A DNA stretch of 64,000 nucleotides, taken from contig CAVTJX010000008.1 in the NCBI GenBank assembly GCA_963735175.1, positions 247,466 through 311,465 of the forward strand. Reading direction: 5' to 3'. Source of the stretch: CAVTJX01 sp963735175. Lineage in GTDB: Bacteria; Electryoneota; RPQS01. The translations under genes were made by a program, and so were the position numbers. Positions 1-8,799 of this stretch are shown piece after piece. Numbering within the stretch: the first letter of the stretch is position 1; the number at the start of each line of letters is the position of its first letter. The notes beneath the pieces were generated by a model. It was not told the DNA's origin. It was given only the letters and a program-made list of their open reading frames with translations, and did not search any database.

Positions 1-1
1 C

Positions 2-2255
2 GACGCCAGCCTGAAACGGATGGGCGATCTGCTGGAGGCCATGGTCCGGGCCGAGGCCGAGGCGGGTTCGATGACTGAGGCCGGAGGCGTTATCGACGAT
101 CCACTCATTCACGAATTTCTGGCCAGCCAGGAATCGACCCTGCAGGATTTCGAAGCCGCATGTCTCGAATTTACGGCGGGCGACGGCGTCGCGCCGCTGG
201 CGTTTCTGCGTCGGCAAATCCATACGTGGAAGGGCGAAGCCGGGATTCTCGGATTGAAACCCCTGTCGGCGGCGATGCATGAGGTCGAGGAGGCGCTCGG
301 TGCGGCGGATCGCCTTCCGCCCGATGTTGTCTCCGACGCTCTGCTGCAACTGGGCGACATCGTCACCGCTTACTTCCGTGCCCTGCGCGATGACCAGGCA
401 ACCAGCTTCTCGGTCGCGCCGGTGCTCCAGTCGCTCCAGCCCGGATCGCCGGCGCGCTCCCGCGTCGCCCGCGATACCGGAAATGCCTCTGCCGCCAGCC
501 GGTCCCGCGCTCGCCTTACCTGCCATGCCTCCGACGGCGGTGCTGCGCTTCGAACTCCCGGCGGAAATCGACACGGATCTGCTGCAGGAATTCCGTACCG
601 AGTCTGTCGAGCACTTCCAGCAGGCTGAGGCGGCGCTGCTTGCTCTGGAAAGCAATCCCGCCGACAGCGAAGCGGTTAATGTCGTGTTCCGCGCCTTCCA
701 TACGGTGAAGGGCGTGGCGGGTTTCGTCGGCATTTCCTGCGTGACCGACCTTGCCCATAAAGCGGAGACCTTCTTCGACCGTTTCCGCAAGGGCCAGCTG
801 GTTATGCAGGGCGCTTACACGGACCTCGCGTTCGAAGCCCTCGACCTCTTAAAAGTGTTGCTGGGCGCGCTCGAGAGCGCCGTGGCTGTGGGTTACATCG
901 ACGTGCCCCCGGTATATGCCGATCTCATCCGCCGTCTCGAGCATCCGGAGGCCGCCGCCGCCGCGCCCGCGTCGGCCGCGCGGGAAAAAGCCACGCCGGT
1001 GGCCAGCGATGTGGAGGCCGCCGATGAGGCCGCGCCCCCGCCGCAGACCTCCGCCGCGCCGCGTGCCGCGCAGGCCGGCGGCACGGAAGCCGACGCCACC
1101 ATCAAGGTCAGCACCGCCCGCCTCGACAATCTCATCAATATGGTGGGTGAACTTGTCATCGCGCAGTTGATGGTCAGTCAGGATCCGGCGCTCGTCGAGC
1201 TTTCCAATCCGCGCCTGGCGCGCAATGTCTCGCAACTCAGCAAGATCACGCGCGCGCTGCAGGAACTGGCGCTCTCGATGCGCATGGTCAGCGTGCGCGC
1301 CACCTTCCAGAAAATGTCGCGCCTCGTGCGTGACCTGGCGCGCAAGTCCGGCAAGGAAATCATCCTCGAAACGGAAGGGGAAGACACGGAACTCGACCGG
1401 AACATGGTCGAGGCCATCGCCGATCCGCTGGTGCATATGGTGCGCAATTCCGCCGATCACGGGATTGAATCCCCCGACGAGCGTGAGCGGGCGGGCAAGC
1501 CGCGCCAGGGCCGGATCTTCCTGCGGGCAGCCCACGAAGGCGGCAGCGTCATTATTACGATCTCCGACGACGGACGCGGCCTGAACACGGAGAAGATCAT
1601 CGCCAAAGCCGTCGAACGCGGCCTCGTCGAACCCGGCGCGACGCTCTCCGAGGCCGAAATCCAGCGGCTGATTTTCCTGCCCGGATTCTCCACCGCCGAC
1701 AAGGTTACGGACGTCTCGGGACGCGGTGTGGGCATGGACGTCGTGCGCACGAATATCGAAGCGCTGCGCGGGACGATCGGCATTAATTCCCGGCCCGGCG
1801 GCGGCAGCACCTTCAGCTTCCGCTTGCCGCTGACGCTGGCGATCATTGACGGGATGGTGATTCGCGTCGGCAGCGAGCGTTTTATTCTGCCCATTATCGC
1901 GATCACGGAGACCTTCCGCCCGCGCCCCGAGGACATCACCACAGTGCAGGGCGTGAGCGAACTGGTGATGCTGCGTGGCAGTCTGTTGCCCGTTTGCCGC
2001 CTCGGCCACCGCCTCGGCGTCGCCGACGCGGGCACGGAGCTGACGGAGAGCATTCTCGTTGTGGTGGAAAGTAAGGAACGCCGGCTGGCGCTGGTGGTCG
2101 ATGAATTGCTCGGCCAGCAGCAGGTGGTGATCAAGAGTCTCGGCAAACTCTTCGGCCATGTCGACGGCGTCAACGGTGGCGCGATTCTCGGCGATGGCCG
2201 CGTCCGCCTGATTCTCGATGTGGAAGGTTTGATGAGCTTGAGCGATAACGGATAG
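2..2255 (+). CDS. cheA: Chemotaxis histidine kinase CheA with two Hpt domains (frame-broken, 5' end outside window)
   Basis: Autophosphorylating kinase of the chemotaxis signalling complex, donating phosphate to CheY and CheB. Two Hpt domains are visible, with phospho-accepting histidines in HTWKGEAG (codon at 221) and FHTVKGVAG (codon at 699). The dimerisation helix follows (about 1105-1240), then a HATPase with N box (VRNSADHGIE), G1 (DDGRGL) and G2 (GRGVGMD), and a CheW-like domain from about 1840 to the stop. No P2 domain is apparent. The first Hpt is in frame 2 and everything after about 450-475 is in frame 3. All catalytic boxes are intact, so a one-base indel is likelier than a dead gene. 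The frame is open to the window edge, so the ATG at 20 is probably internal. It heads the operon cheA-R-D-Y-X-B. Confidence 0.93.
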
Positions 2256-2261
2256 GAACTT

Positions 2262-3131
2262 ATGGCCCCGGCTACCGAGTTTTCGATACCTGCAAATTCG
2301 CCGTCGATTGAACTCAGCGACCGCGATTATCAGCACGTCCGCGAGCTTGTCCACGAACTCGCGGGGATCTCCCTCAATGACGGCAAACGTGAATTGGTCG
2401 TGGCGCGGCTTTCCAAACGCATCCGTCAGCTTGGCTTGAAAAGCGTCGGCCAGTACTTGACGTATGTGCGTGAGCAGAAGTCCCAGGATGAACTGATCAC
2501 AATGCTCGACGCGCTCTCGACCAACCTCACGAGCTTCTGGCGCGAAGCGCAGCATTTCGATTACCTCGGACAGCAGACGCTGCCCGCTTTGGCCGCCCGG
2601 GCTCAGCGGAACGGCTTCTACCGGCTGCGCGCCTGGAGCGCCGGCTGCTCGTCCGGCGAAGAGCCTTACAGTCTCGCCATGCTCGCCCTGCACACGCTTC
2701 CCGACGCCGACCGCTGGGACCTGAAGATCCTCGCCACCGACCTCTCGACGCGCGTGCTGGCCACCGCCCGCGCCGGTGTGTACAGCGCGGAGCGGCTGAA
2801 AACGGTCCCCCCCGCCCTCCGCCACGCCTACTTCGTCAACGAGCGCACATCCCGCGGCAAGCAGCATCGCGTCGCCGAGCCGGTGCGCGCCTGCGTCAGC
2901 TTTGCGCGCCTCAATTTAATGGAATCCTGGCCGATGAGGGGCCCCATGGATTTCATTTTCTGCCGCAATGTGATGATCTATTTTGACAAGCCGACGCAAA
3001 CGCGGCTGGTAAGCCGCTTCCACGAGTTGCTGAAGCCCGGCGGCACGCTCTTCATCGGTCATTCGGAGAGCCTGACCGGCATCGATCACGGTTTCCGTTA
3101 CGTGCGTCCCACGATCTACGAGAAGGTGTAA
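2262..3131 (+). CDS. cheR: Chemoreceptor glutamate methyltransferase CheR
   Basis: SAM-dependent methylation of receptor glutamates, opposed by CheB. The 289-residue protein has the N-terminal alpha-helical CheR domain (NLTSFWRE in place of the usual TxFFRE). The catalytic domain shows the SAM loop SAGCSSGEEPYS, ATDLSTRVLATA, FIFCRNVMIYFD and the LLKPGGTLFIGHSES strand. The length is normal for the family. It starts 6 bp after the cheA stop and ends 2 bp before cheD, so co-transcription is clear. Confidence 0.96.
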   Translation: MAPATEFSIPANSPSIELSDRDYQHVRELVHELAGISLNDGKRELVVARLSKRIRQLGLKSVGQYLTYVREQKSQDELITMLDALSTNLTSFWREAQHFDYLGQQTLPALAARAQRNGFYRLRAWSAGCSSGEEPYSLAMLALHTLPDADRWDLKILATDLSTRVLATARAGVYSAERLKTVPPALRHAYFVNERTSRGKQHRVAEPVRACVSFARLNLMESWPMRGPMDFIFCRNVMIYFDKPTQTRLVSRFHELLKPGGTLFIGHSESLTGIDHGFRYVRPTIYEKV

Positions 3132-3133
3132 GC

Positions 3134-3628
3134 GTGCATGTGATCACGGGAAAACGGATTACCGTCGGCGTCAGCGACATGAAACTCAGCCGTTCGCCGG
3201 GTGACGTGCTCATCACGCATGCGCTCGGCTCGTGCCTGGGCGTCGCGCTCTACGACCCGGTGGCGGTCGTCGGTGGCATACTGCATTTTATGCTCCCCGA
3301 TTCCAGCGTCAATCCGCAGCGCGCCGTCGAAAGCCCGTGGATGTTCGCCAACGTCGCCATCCCGCAGTTCTTCCGCGCCGCCTACGAACTCGGCGCGGTC
3401 AAGTCCCGCCTGATCGTCAAAGTCGCGGGCGGGGCCAAGCTGCTGGACGACGCCGAATATTTCGCCATCGGCAAGCGCAACCACACGATGCTGCGCAAAC
3501 TGTTCTGGCAAAATGGAATCCTCACGAAGGCCGAGGACGTGGGCGGCACGATCTCGCGGACGCTCTTCCTCGAAATCGGCACCGGGCGCACGTGGATGCA
3601 GATCGGCGGCGAGGACGTCGACCTCTGA
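3134..3628 (+). CDS. cheD: Chemoreceptor glutamine deamidase CheD
   Basis: Deamidates receptor glutamines and, in CheC/CheX-containing systems, interacts with the CheY-P phosphatase. The protein has 164 residues. The catalytic set can be read as T28, C34 (HALGSCLGV) and H51 (GGILHFMLP), with the same spacing as T21/C27/H44 of the Thermotoga enzyme. The start is GTG at 3134, with an AGAAGG ribosome-binding site inside the last codons of cheR. The downstream gap to cheY (about 100 bp) is the longest in the operon. Confidence 0.94.
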   Translation: MHVITGKRITVGVSDMKLSRSPGDVLITHALGSCLGVALYDPVAVVGGILHFMLPDSSVNPQRAVESPWMFANVAIPQFFRAAYELGAVKSRLIVKVAGGAKLLDDAEYFAIGKRNHTMLRKLFWQNGILTKAEDVGGTISRTLFLEIGTGRTWMQIGGEDVDL

Positions 3629-3728
3629 TAGATTACCGGGGATGGCGGAGTAGTCCGCCTGAACCCGTGAACATTGTGGTTCATCATTTTCGCTTTTTGC
3701 TTTTTGTTTTACTCTCAAGTGTCCGCCT

Positions 3729-4118
3729 ATGGCTTACAACATTCTCATCGTTGACGACTCCAAGGTCACCCGCGAAGTGCTGGCCCGCACGTTGCGTCTC
3801 ACCGGAATCCCGTTGGGCGAGATCCATCAGGCCGTCAACGGCGCCGAGGCGCTGACGGTGCTTGACAGCTGCTGGATTGACATGGTCTTCAGCGACATCA
3901 ACATGCCGGTCATGGACGGACTCGAACTCGTCGACCGCCTGCAGCGCCGCGACGAATGGGAGCGCCTGCCGGTAATTATCGTCTCCACCGAAGGCAGCAA
4001 GAGCCGTATCGAAGAGCTGCAGAAACTGGGCGTGCGCGGCTACATTCGCAAGCCGTTCACGCCGGAGCAGGTGGCCGCTATGATCGGCCAGGTGATGGGG
4101 GAGGCGGCGCATGACTGA
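3729..4118 (+). CDS. cheY: Single-domain response regulator CheY
   Basis: Diffusible chemotaxis output regulator that acts on the flagellar switch or another motility motor. The 129 residues form one receiver domain. The acidic pair is D9/D10, the phospho-acceptor is D56 (FSDINMP), the switch residue is T88 in VSTEGS, and the conserved lysine is in RKPF. It overlaps the next gene (a CheX-type phosphatase) by 8 bp, which supports a functional CheY/CheX pair. Confidence 0.95.
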   Translation: MAYNILIVDDSKVTREVLARTLRLTGIPLGEIHQAVNGAEALTVLDSCWIDMVFSDINMPVMDGLELVDRLQRRDEWERLPVIIVSTEGSKSRIEELQKLGVRGYIRKPFTPEQVAAMIGQVMGEAAHD

Positions 4119-4554
4119 AAGCCTCGAACAGGCCGTGGTCGAAGCCGCCATCCTCGTATTTGAAACCGCGGCGTTCATGTCCATCTGGCCGGCCACGGAA
4201 AGCGACGGCGAACTCGCGCCGCCTGACGTGGCCGCGCGCATGGGTTTCCGCGGCCCCCGCACGGGCACACTCACGCTGCGCGTCGCCTCATCCATGCTGC
4301 CAGTGCTGGCCGACAACATGCTCGGCGAATCCGACGCGGACGACGCCCGCGAAAAGGGCCAGGACGCGCTGCGCGAACTGCTGAATATGATCTGCGGCAA
4401 TGTGCTCACCGCCTGGCAGGGCGAGGAGACCATCTTCGACCTCAGCCCCCCCGAAATCCTCGACTCCGCCGGCGTCAGCTACGCCGCGCTCGCGACCGTT
4501 CCGTTTTGCGTCGAAGCAACGCTGGCCGAAGTCAGTCTGGAACTCCACGCGTGA
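4111..4554 (+). CDS. cheX: CheX/CheC-type CheY-P phosphatase
   Basis: Predicted to dephosphorylate CheY-P. The protein has 147 residues and one copy of the D-x3-E-x2-N phosphatase helix (D85, E89, N92 in DALRELLNMICGN). FliY/CheC proteins carry two copies, so the CheX type is favoured. The CheX fold is also suggested by the alternating strands RTGTLTLRV and VPFCVEATL. It overlaps cheY by 8 bp and cheB by 4 bp (GTGA). CheC cannot be excluded without structural comparison. Confidence 0.8.
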   Translation: MTESLEQAVVEAAILVFETAAFMSIWPATESDGELAPPDVAARMGFRGPRTGTLTLRVASSMLPVLADNMLGESDADDAREKGQDALRELLNMICGNVLTAWQGEETIFDLSPPEILDSAGVSYAALATVPFCVEATLAEVSLELHA

Positions 4555-5579
4555 TTCGTGTCCTGATCGTTGACGACTCGGCGCTGGTGCGCAAGATCCT
4601 CTCCGAGGAACTGGCCCGCGATCCTGAAATTCAGGTCGTGGGCACCGCCCCCGATCCGTATGTCGCCCGCGATAAGATCGTGCAGCTCTCGCCCGACGTG
4701 GTCACGCTGGACGTGGAAATGCCGCGCATGGACGGGCTCTCGTTCCTGCGCAAGCTGATGAAGTATCATCCGATGCCGGTGATCGTCGTCAGTTCGCTCA
4801 CCGTCCATGGCGGCGAGATGGCGATGGAAGCGCTGGAAATCGGGGCCGTCGAAGTGATGTGCAAACCCGCCGGCGCCTATACCGTGGGCGATATGTCGCA
4901 CGACTTGATCATGCGCATCAAGGCCGCTTCGCGCATCCGCTTTCGCCAACCGGCGGCCAATGGCAACGGGTACGTGCCGCCTCTCCCCGAACCTGCCCCG
5001 GTCCTCAAGCGCACCACGCTCAAGATCGTCGCCATTGGCGCGTCCACCGGCGGCACCGAAGCTCTGAAAACGGTGCTGACGCGCTTTCCGGTCAACGCGC
5101 CGCCGACGCTGGTCGTGCAGCATATGCCGGCCCAGTTTACCACGAGTTTTGCCCAGCGGCTGAATGATTTGTGCATGATCGAAGTGCGTGAAGCCCAGGA
5201 CGGCGACACATTGCGACCCGGTCTCGCGCTGCTCGCGCCGGGAAATTTTCATATGCTGCTGCAACGCGTGGGCGCCGTGTATTCCGTCGCGGTCAAGGAC
5301 GGTCCACGCGTCCATCACCAGCGTCCGGCGGTGGACGTCCTCTTCCGTTCCGTGGCGCGTTTTGCCGGCGCCAACGCCGTCGGCGCGATCCTGACGGGTA
5401 TGGGTTCCGATGGCGCCGCGGGTATGCTCGAGATGCGCCAGGCCGGCGCCCGCACCGTCGCCCAGGACGAGGCAACCTGCGTCGTCTATGGGATGCCGAA
5501 GGAAGCCGTCGCTGCCGGCGCGGTGGAACGGATCGCGCCTATCACCCGCATTACCGACGAAATTCTGTCAATGCTCTGA
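4551..5579 (+). CDS. cheB: Chemoreceptor methylesterase/deamidase CheB
   Basis: Receptor demethylation with adaptation feedback from CheA. The receiver domain has D54 as phospho-acceptor (VTLDVEMPRMDG). A linker leads to the CheB esterase domain with the catalytic triad S165 (GASTGG), H191 (VVQHMP) and D287 (TGMGSDGAAG), close to the Salmonella numbering. I chose the GTG at 4551, which overlaps the cheX stop as GTGA and puts the first beta strand (VIRVLIVDDS) at the N terminus. An upstream TTG at 4506 would add 15 unlikely residues. It is the last gene of the operon, with a terminator 32 bp downstream. Confidence 0.95.
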   Translation: MIRVLIVDDSALVRKILSEELARDPEIQVVGTAPDPYVARDKIVQLSPDVVTLDVEMPRMDGLSFLRKLMKYHPMPVIVVSSLTVHGGEMAMEALEIGAVEVMCKPAGAYTVGDMSHDLIMRIKAASRIRFRQPAANGNGYVPPLPEPAPVLKRTTLKIVAIGASTGGTEALKTVLTRFPVNAPPTLVVQHMPAQFTTSFAQRLNDLCMIEVREAQDGDTLRPGLALLAPGNFHMLLQRVGAVYSVAVKDGPRVHHQRPAVDVLFRSVARFAGANAVGAILTGMGSDGAAGMLEMRQAGARTVAQDEATCVVYGMPKEAVAAGAVERIAPITRITDEILSML

Positions 5580-5610
5580 GTCCGGAGGCAATCGGACCAC
5601 TCGCAGCCAG

Positions 5611-5640
5611 AACGGGCGGACCACACGGTGCGCCCGTTTT
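5611..5640 (+). terminator. Rho-independent terminator of the chemotaxis operon
   Basis: Inverted repeat AACGGGCG (5611-5618) and CGCCCGTT (5631-5638), ending in a short T run, 32 bp after the cheB stop. Confidence 0.75.
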
Positions 5641-5881
5641 GCTCGCCTGTGACGACGAAGTCTTGTATTGAATCCGCGCGCGAAGCTGCTTAATCTGTAT
5701 CGCTTGAATGCGCTAAATCTCTATAAATATATAGTTTTGCTTCTTGTGCCCGGCTGAATAGTAGTGCTTCGGCGAGATTCGCCCGGCGGATCTGCGTGAA
5801 CGCTTGCGTTTTCATCGGAAATATCTTACCTTGCGGGTAAAATATGTCCGGTTTCCATTTTGGGAGTGTACATTTAAAGCC
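5641..5881. other. Intergenic leader, AT-rich in part
   Basis: No gene seen. There is an AT-rich patch (5715-5735, TATAAATATATAG) in otherwise GC-rich DNA, and a further low-GC stretch at 5815-5880 directly before the lipoprotein gene. This is the likely promoter region for that gene, but no box is convincing. Confidence 0.5.
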
Positions 5882-6589
5882 ATGAAACTCATTACCTCAC
5901 TGCTCGTGCTCGCGGTGCTGCTGTCGGCTGGTTGTGCCCGTAAGAAAGCCGAGCCACAGGCTGATGCCGACAATCCTCACGCCGGCATGGATATGTCCAA
6001 TAATCCGCATGCGGGCATGGATATGAAAAATCCCCATGCCGGAATGGAGATGAACGGTGGCCCCGGAGCGCTGGATCTTGAGGCCATGATGGCCGGCCTG
6101 CCGGAGGGGTGGAGCAAGAGCGAACCGACATCGTCGATGCGTGTCGCGCAGATCGCCATCGCGCCCGTCAAGGGCGACGCCGCGGCGGAAATCGCGATCT
6201 TCCATTTCCCCGGTTCCGGCGGTTCGGCGGCGGCCAACATCGAGCGCTGGCAAAACCAATACACGGGTCCCAAGGGTCAGCCCGGTTCCGAAGTCGCCAG
6301 GACTGATACGGCGATGGTGAATCTGCTCACGGTGATCACCACCGATGTCAGCGGGACACAACTTGCGCAGGGGGCGATGATGGGCAGCGCGGCCACGAAA
6401 GATCTGCCCAACTACCGCATGATCGCCTCGGTCATCGAAACGCCGTCGGGCAACTGGTTCATCAAGGCCGTCGGTCCGCAGAAGACCATCGCCGCCAATG
6501 AAGCCAAAATCCGCGGCTTCATCAAGCGCGCCAAAGTCAAGGAAGGCAGTGCCTCCGGTCACGGACCGGGCGACGGTCACGGGCATTAA
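5882..6589 (+). CDS. Lipoprotein with three NPHAGM(D/E)M repeats, putative metal binding
   Basis: Exported lipoprotein of 235 residues. The signal peptide ends in the lipobox LSAGC. Three tandem NPHAGM-type repeats follow at residues 36-60, each carrying one His and two Met, and the C terminus is GHGPGDGHGH. The central part (about 75-215) is a compact mixed domain with no motif that I recognise. Regular Met/His spacing is typical of periplasmic copper or silver binding segments, but metal binding is inferred only. The start is ATG at 5882, where the signal peptide begins. A start at 5804 would bury the signal peptide. Monocistronic, with a terminator after it. Confidence 0.8.
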   Translation: MKLITSLLVLAVLLSAGCARKKAEPQADADNPHAGMDMSNNPHAGMDMKNPHAGMEMNGGPGALDLEAMMAGLPEGWSKSEPTSSMRVAQIAIAPVKGDAAAEIAIFHFPGSGGSAAANIERWQNQYTGPKGQPGSEVARTDTAMVNLLTVITTDVSGTQLAQGAMMGSAATKDLPNYRMIASVIETPSGNWFIKAVGPQKTIAANEAKIRGFIKRAKVKEGSASGHGPGDGHGH

Positions 6590-6616
6590 GCATAGCGCCT
6601 GTGGAAATGAAATGCG

Positions 6617-6642
6617 CGAGGGTGGCCAATTGGTCACCCTCG
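6617..6642. terminator. Stem-loop terminator after the NPHAGM lipoprotein
   Basis: CGAGGGTG...CACCCTCG inverted repeat with a central CCAATTGG core, followed on the plus strand by TTGTTTAT. It lies between convergent genes and may serve both. Confidence 0.6.
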
Positions 6643-6789
6643 TTGTTTATCTCGATCCGCCGTGGTGTTTCTCCAGAGGCGCCCGTCTGCGCTATAAGCG
6701 ACAGGTTCCGGGCCGGGTTTTTGTTCTCGCGTTGGCCTGAGTTTGTGGGTGTGCCCAACCCGGCTCGGCCGGAGGAGAGGGCTTCATAC

Positions 6790-7446
6790 TTACTTCCTGA
6801 TCAGGCGCTCCGGCCAGACGAAGAGGTGCGGCATGACCTCCACGCGCATTTTCAAGCCCTGCTGCTCCGCGAGGCGCTCGACCTCCCGGGCTACGCCGGT
6901 CACGGGGACGAAAATCGCCGTGATCCGCTCCAGTGGCAGCGATCCGTGCAGCAACACCTCCGCCTGCGGATGTGTGGGCACGTTATCGGGCAGTTTCTGG
7001 CGCGTCTGCCCCTGCACCTCGGACGCGAACATCGAGCGCAAACCGAGCAGCCCGCCGTGCAAATACTTGCCGCGGCCCGCCGCCGCCGAGACCGGGCAGA
7101 AGAGCGTATGGTTATCCTTGAGCAGGTCCGGATCCAGTACCAGATGCACCCAGTCGTTTTTCCAGTCACTGCCCGAGCGCCGGTACAACAGCGGCGCGTT
7201 GGGCAGTGTCAGCGAGGCGTTCAGATAGTCGAGGCCCACGGCAAAGTGTTCGTAGCGGTTCGGATCATGGAGCAGCCGCGCCGCCTCCGCCGCACCAAAT
7301 GCCTCGCGCAGTTTCCCCGCCGTGTACAGCATGCGGTCGCGGAGAATCAACGGCAGATTCGTGTATAGGTGCGTACTGTGCAGGAGCAGCCGAAGTTCGC
7401 GGAGCCGGATCTCGCCGGTCACTGTGCGGGCGTCGAACAGTCTCAT
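6790..7446 (-). CDS. DarT-like (DUF4433) ADP-ribosyltransferase-fold protein without DarG partner
   Basis: 218 residues resembling DarT-type thymidine ADP-ribosyltransferases. The N-terminal NAD-site motif reads LLHSTHLYTNLPLILRDR. The middle block LDYLNASLTLPNAPLLY is followed by FCPVSAAAGRGKYL. The candidate catalytic glutamate is E163 in PTHPQAEVLL. True DarT modifies thymidine in single-stranded DNA and is neutralised by the DarG macrodomain, but no macrodomain gene lies on either side. The ATG overlaps the stop of the upstream MFS gene (ATGA), so the two are translationally coupled. Assignment rests on motif order only. A domesticated enzyme with another target is possible. Confidence 0.62.
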   Translation of the reverse strand: MRLFDARTVTGEIRLRELRLLLHSTHLYTNLPLILRDRMLYTAGKLREAFGAAEAARLLHDPNRYEHFAVGLDYLNASLTLPNAPLLYRRSGSDWKNDWVHLVLDPDLLKDNHTLFCPVSAAAGRGKYLHGGLLGLRSMFASEVQGQTRQKLPDNVPTHPQAEVLLHGSLPLERITAIFVPVTGVAREVERLAEQQGLKMRVEVMPHLFVWPERLIRK

Positions 7447-8651
7447 CGAACCGCTATCAATCGTTTATTGCGCGCCAGGGTCAAGAGCGCCACCGTGAGG
7501 CACACGATTCCCCCACCCATCACCGTCAGCGAGGCCCCGTACTCCGCCGCCACCGCTCCGAGGATTAAGCTGCCGATGGGCATCACCCCGAGAAAGCTGG
7601 TGGTATAAAATCCCAACACGCCCCCCCGCAGATGATCGGGCGCCAGCGTTTGCAGGAGCGTGTTCGTCGAGGCCAGCATGGCAATGCTTGAGAGGCCCAC
7701 GAGTGGTAGAATGCACAGCGAGATCCAGAATGTGTGCGACAGCGAAAACAGCAGAATCCCGATCGACAGGCCAATCGCGCCGAAAATCACCACCCGCCCG
7801 CGCCGCGCCCGCCGCGGCAGCGACGCCTGCCACACCCCGCCCGCCAGTGCCCCCACACCGACGGAGCCCATCAGGAGCCCGAGGCCGCGCACGCCCGATT
7901 CGAGAATCTCATCGGCGAACATCGGCATCAGGACTACATACGAAAAGCCGAAGGCGGAAAAAACGACCACATTCAAAATCAAAGCCCGCGGCACCTTGGT
8001 GTGCAAAATGTAGCGGAACGACTCGCGCCACTGCGCCGCCACCGACAAACTGCGGTCAAACGACGGCGGCGGCAGATTGCGGATGGCGGACAGCGCCACG
8101 ATCATCGCCACGAAGGAGATTCCGTTGATCAAAAAGCAGCCGCCCGTGCCGATCAGCGGCACCAGGAGTCCGGCGATCGCCGGCCCGATCAGCCGTGTGG
8201 CGTTAAAGGTTGTCGAATTCAGAGCGATCGCGTTGCTCAAATATTCCTTACCCACGATATCGGTGACAAACGAGAGCCGCGCCGGAGTGTCAACGGCCGT
8301 GAACAGTCCGGTAATTGCCGCGATGATGATCACATGTTCCACGCGCACGACACCCGTCAGCGTCACCGCCGCCAGCGCCAGCGCCGACAGCCCCAATCCC
8401 GCCTGTGTGATGATCAGCAGTGTCCGTTTCGGCGCCCGGTCCACGAGCACACCGCCGATGGAACCGAGGATCAGTGACGGCAATTGCGGCATCGCCCCCA
8501 CGATCCCCAGCCAGAACGGCGAACGCGTCAGGTCCCACACCAGCCAGCTCTGGGCCAGCGTCTGCATCCACGAGCCAACCAGCGACAATGTGAAGCCGGT
8601 CCAATAAATGCGGTAGTTGCGGAGCGCAAACGCGCGGAAAATAGGATGCAC
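7443..8651 (-). CDS. Major facilitator superfamily exporter (MFS_3/EntS-like)
   Basis: 402-residue polytopic inner-membrane protein with about 12 hydrophobic segments. The N terminus (FRAFALRNYRIYWTG, GSWMQTLAQSWLVWDLT) and the cytoplasmic loop VDRAPKRTLL after TM2 are typical of the MFS_3 group, which includes siderophore exporters and drug effluxers. The substrate is unknown. It is co-transcribed with the DarT-like gene through a 4-bp stop/start overlap. Confidence 0.88.
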   Translation of the reverse strand: MHPIFRAFALRNYRIYWTGFTLSLVGSWMQTLAQSWLVWDLTRSPFWLGIVGAMPQLPSLILGSIGGVLVDRAPKRTLLIITQAGLGLSALALAAVTLTGVVRVEHVIIIAAITGLFTAVDTPARLSFVTDIVGKEYLSNAIALNSTTFNATRLIGPAIAGLLVPLIGTGGCFLINGISFVAMIVALSAIRNLPPPSFDRSLSVAAQWRESFRYILHTKVPRALILNVVVFSAFGFSYVVLMPMFADEILESGVRGLGLLMGSVGVGALAGGVWQASLPRRARRGRVVIFGAIGLSIGILLFSLSHTFWISLCILPLVGLSSIAMLASTNTLLQTLAPDHLRGGVLGFYTTSFLGVMPIGSLILGAVAAEYGASLTVMGGGIVCLTVALLTLARNKRLIAVR

Positions 8652-8663
8652 GGAAGAGTTTGA

Positions 8664-8799
8664 AACGATGAACTAAGAACGATGAACGATGAACGGGGAC
8701 TAAGACGGACGCGGTAACCGGAAGGGATGACGAATTCGAAGATATCGCGCACGGGCTCTACGGCGGCCCGTTCATCGTTCATCGTTCATCGGTTATCGT
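8664..8799. repeat. Inverted pair of heptamer tandem repeats
   Basis: Degenerate 7-bp repeats of the ACGATGA type run from 8664 to 8695, and their reverse-complement type (TTCATCG) from 8770 to 8799. They flank about 75 bp of unique DNA. The right-hand array contains the stop codon of the minus-strand gene 8779-10464. Confidence 0.7.

Noticed and set aside
849..2867. 672-residue open frame antisense to cheA and cheR
   Set aside because: It mirrors the codon bias of the GC-rich genes on the other strand, has low-complexity Gly/Arg/His composition and no ribosome-binding site, while both sense genes have full catalytic motifs.
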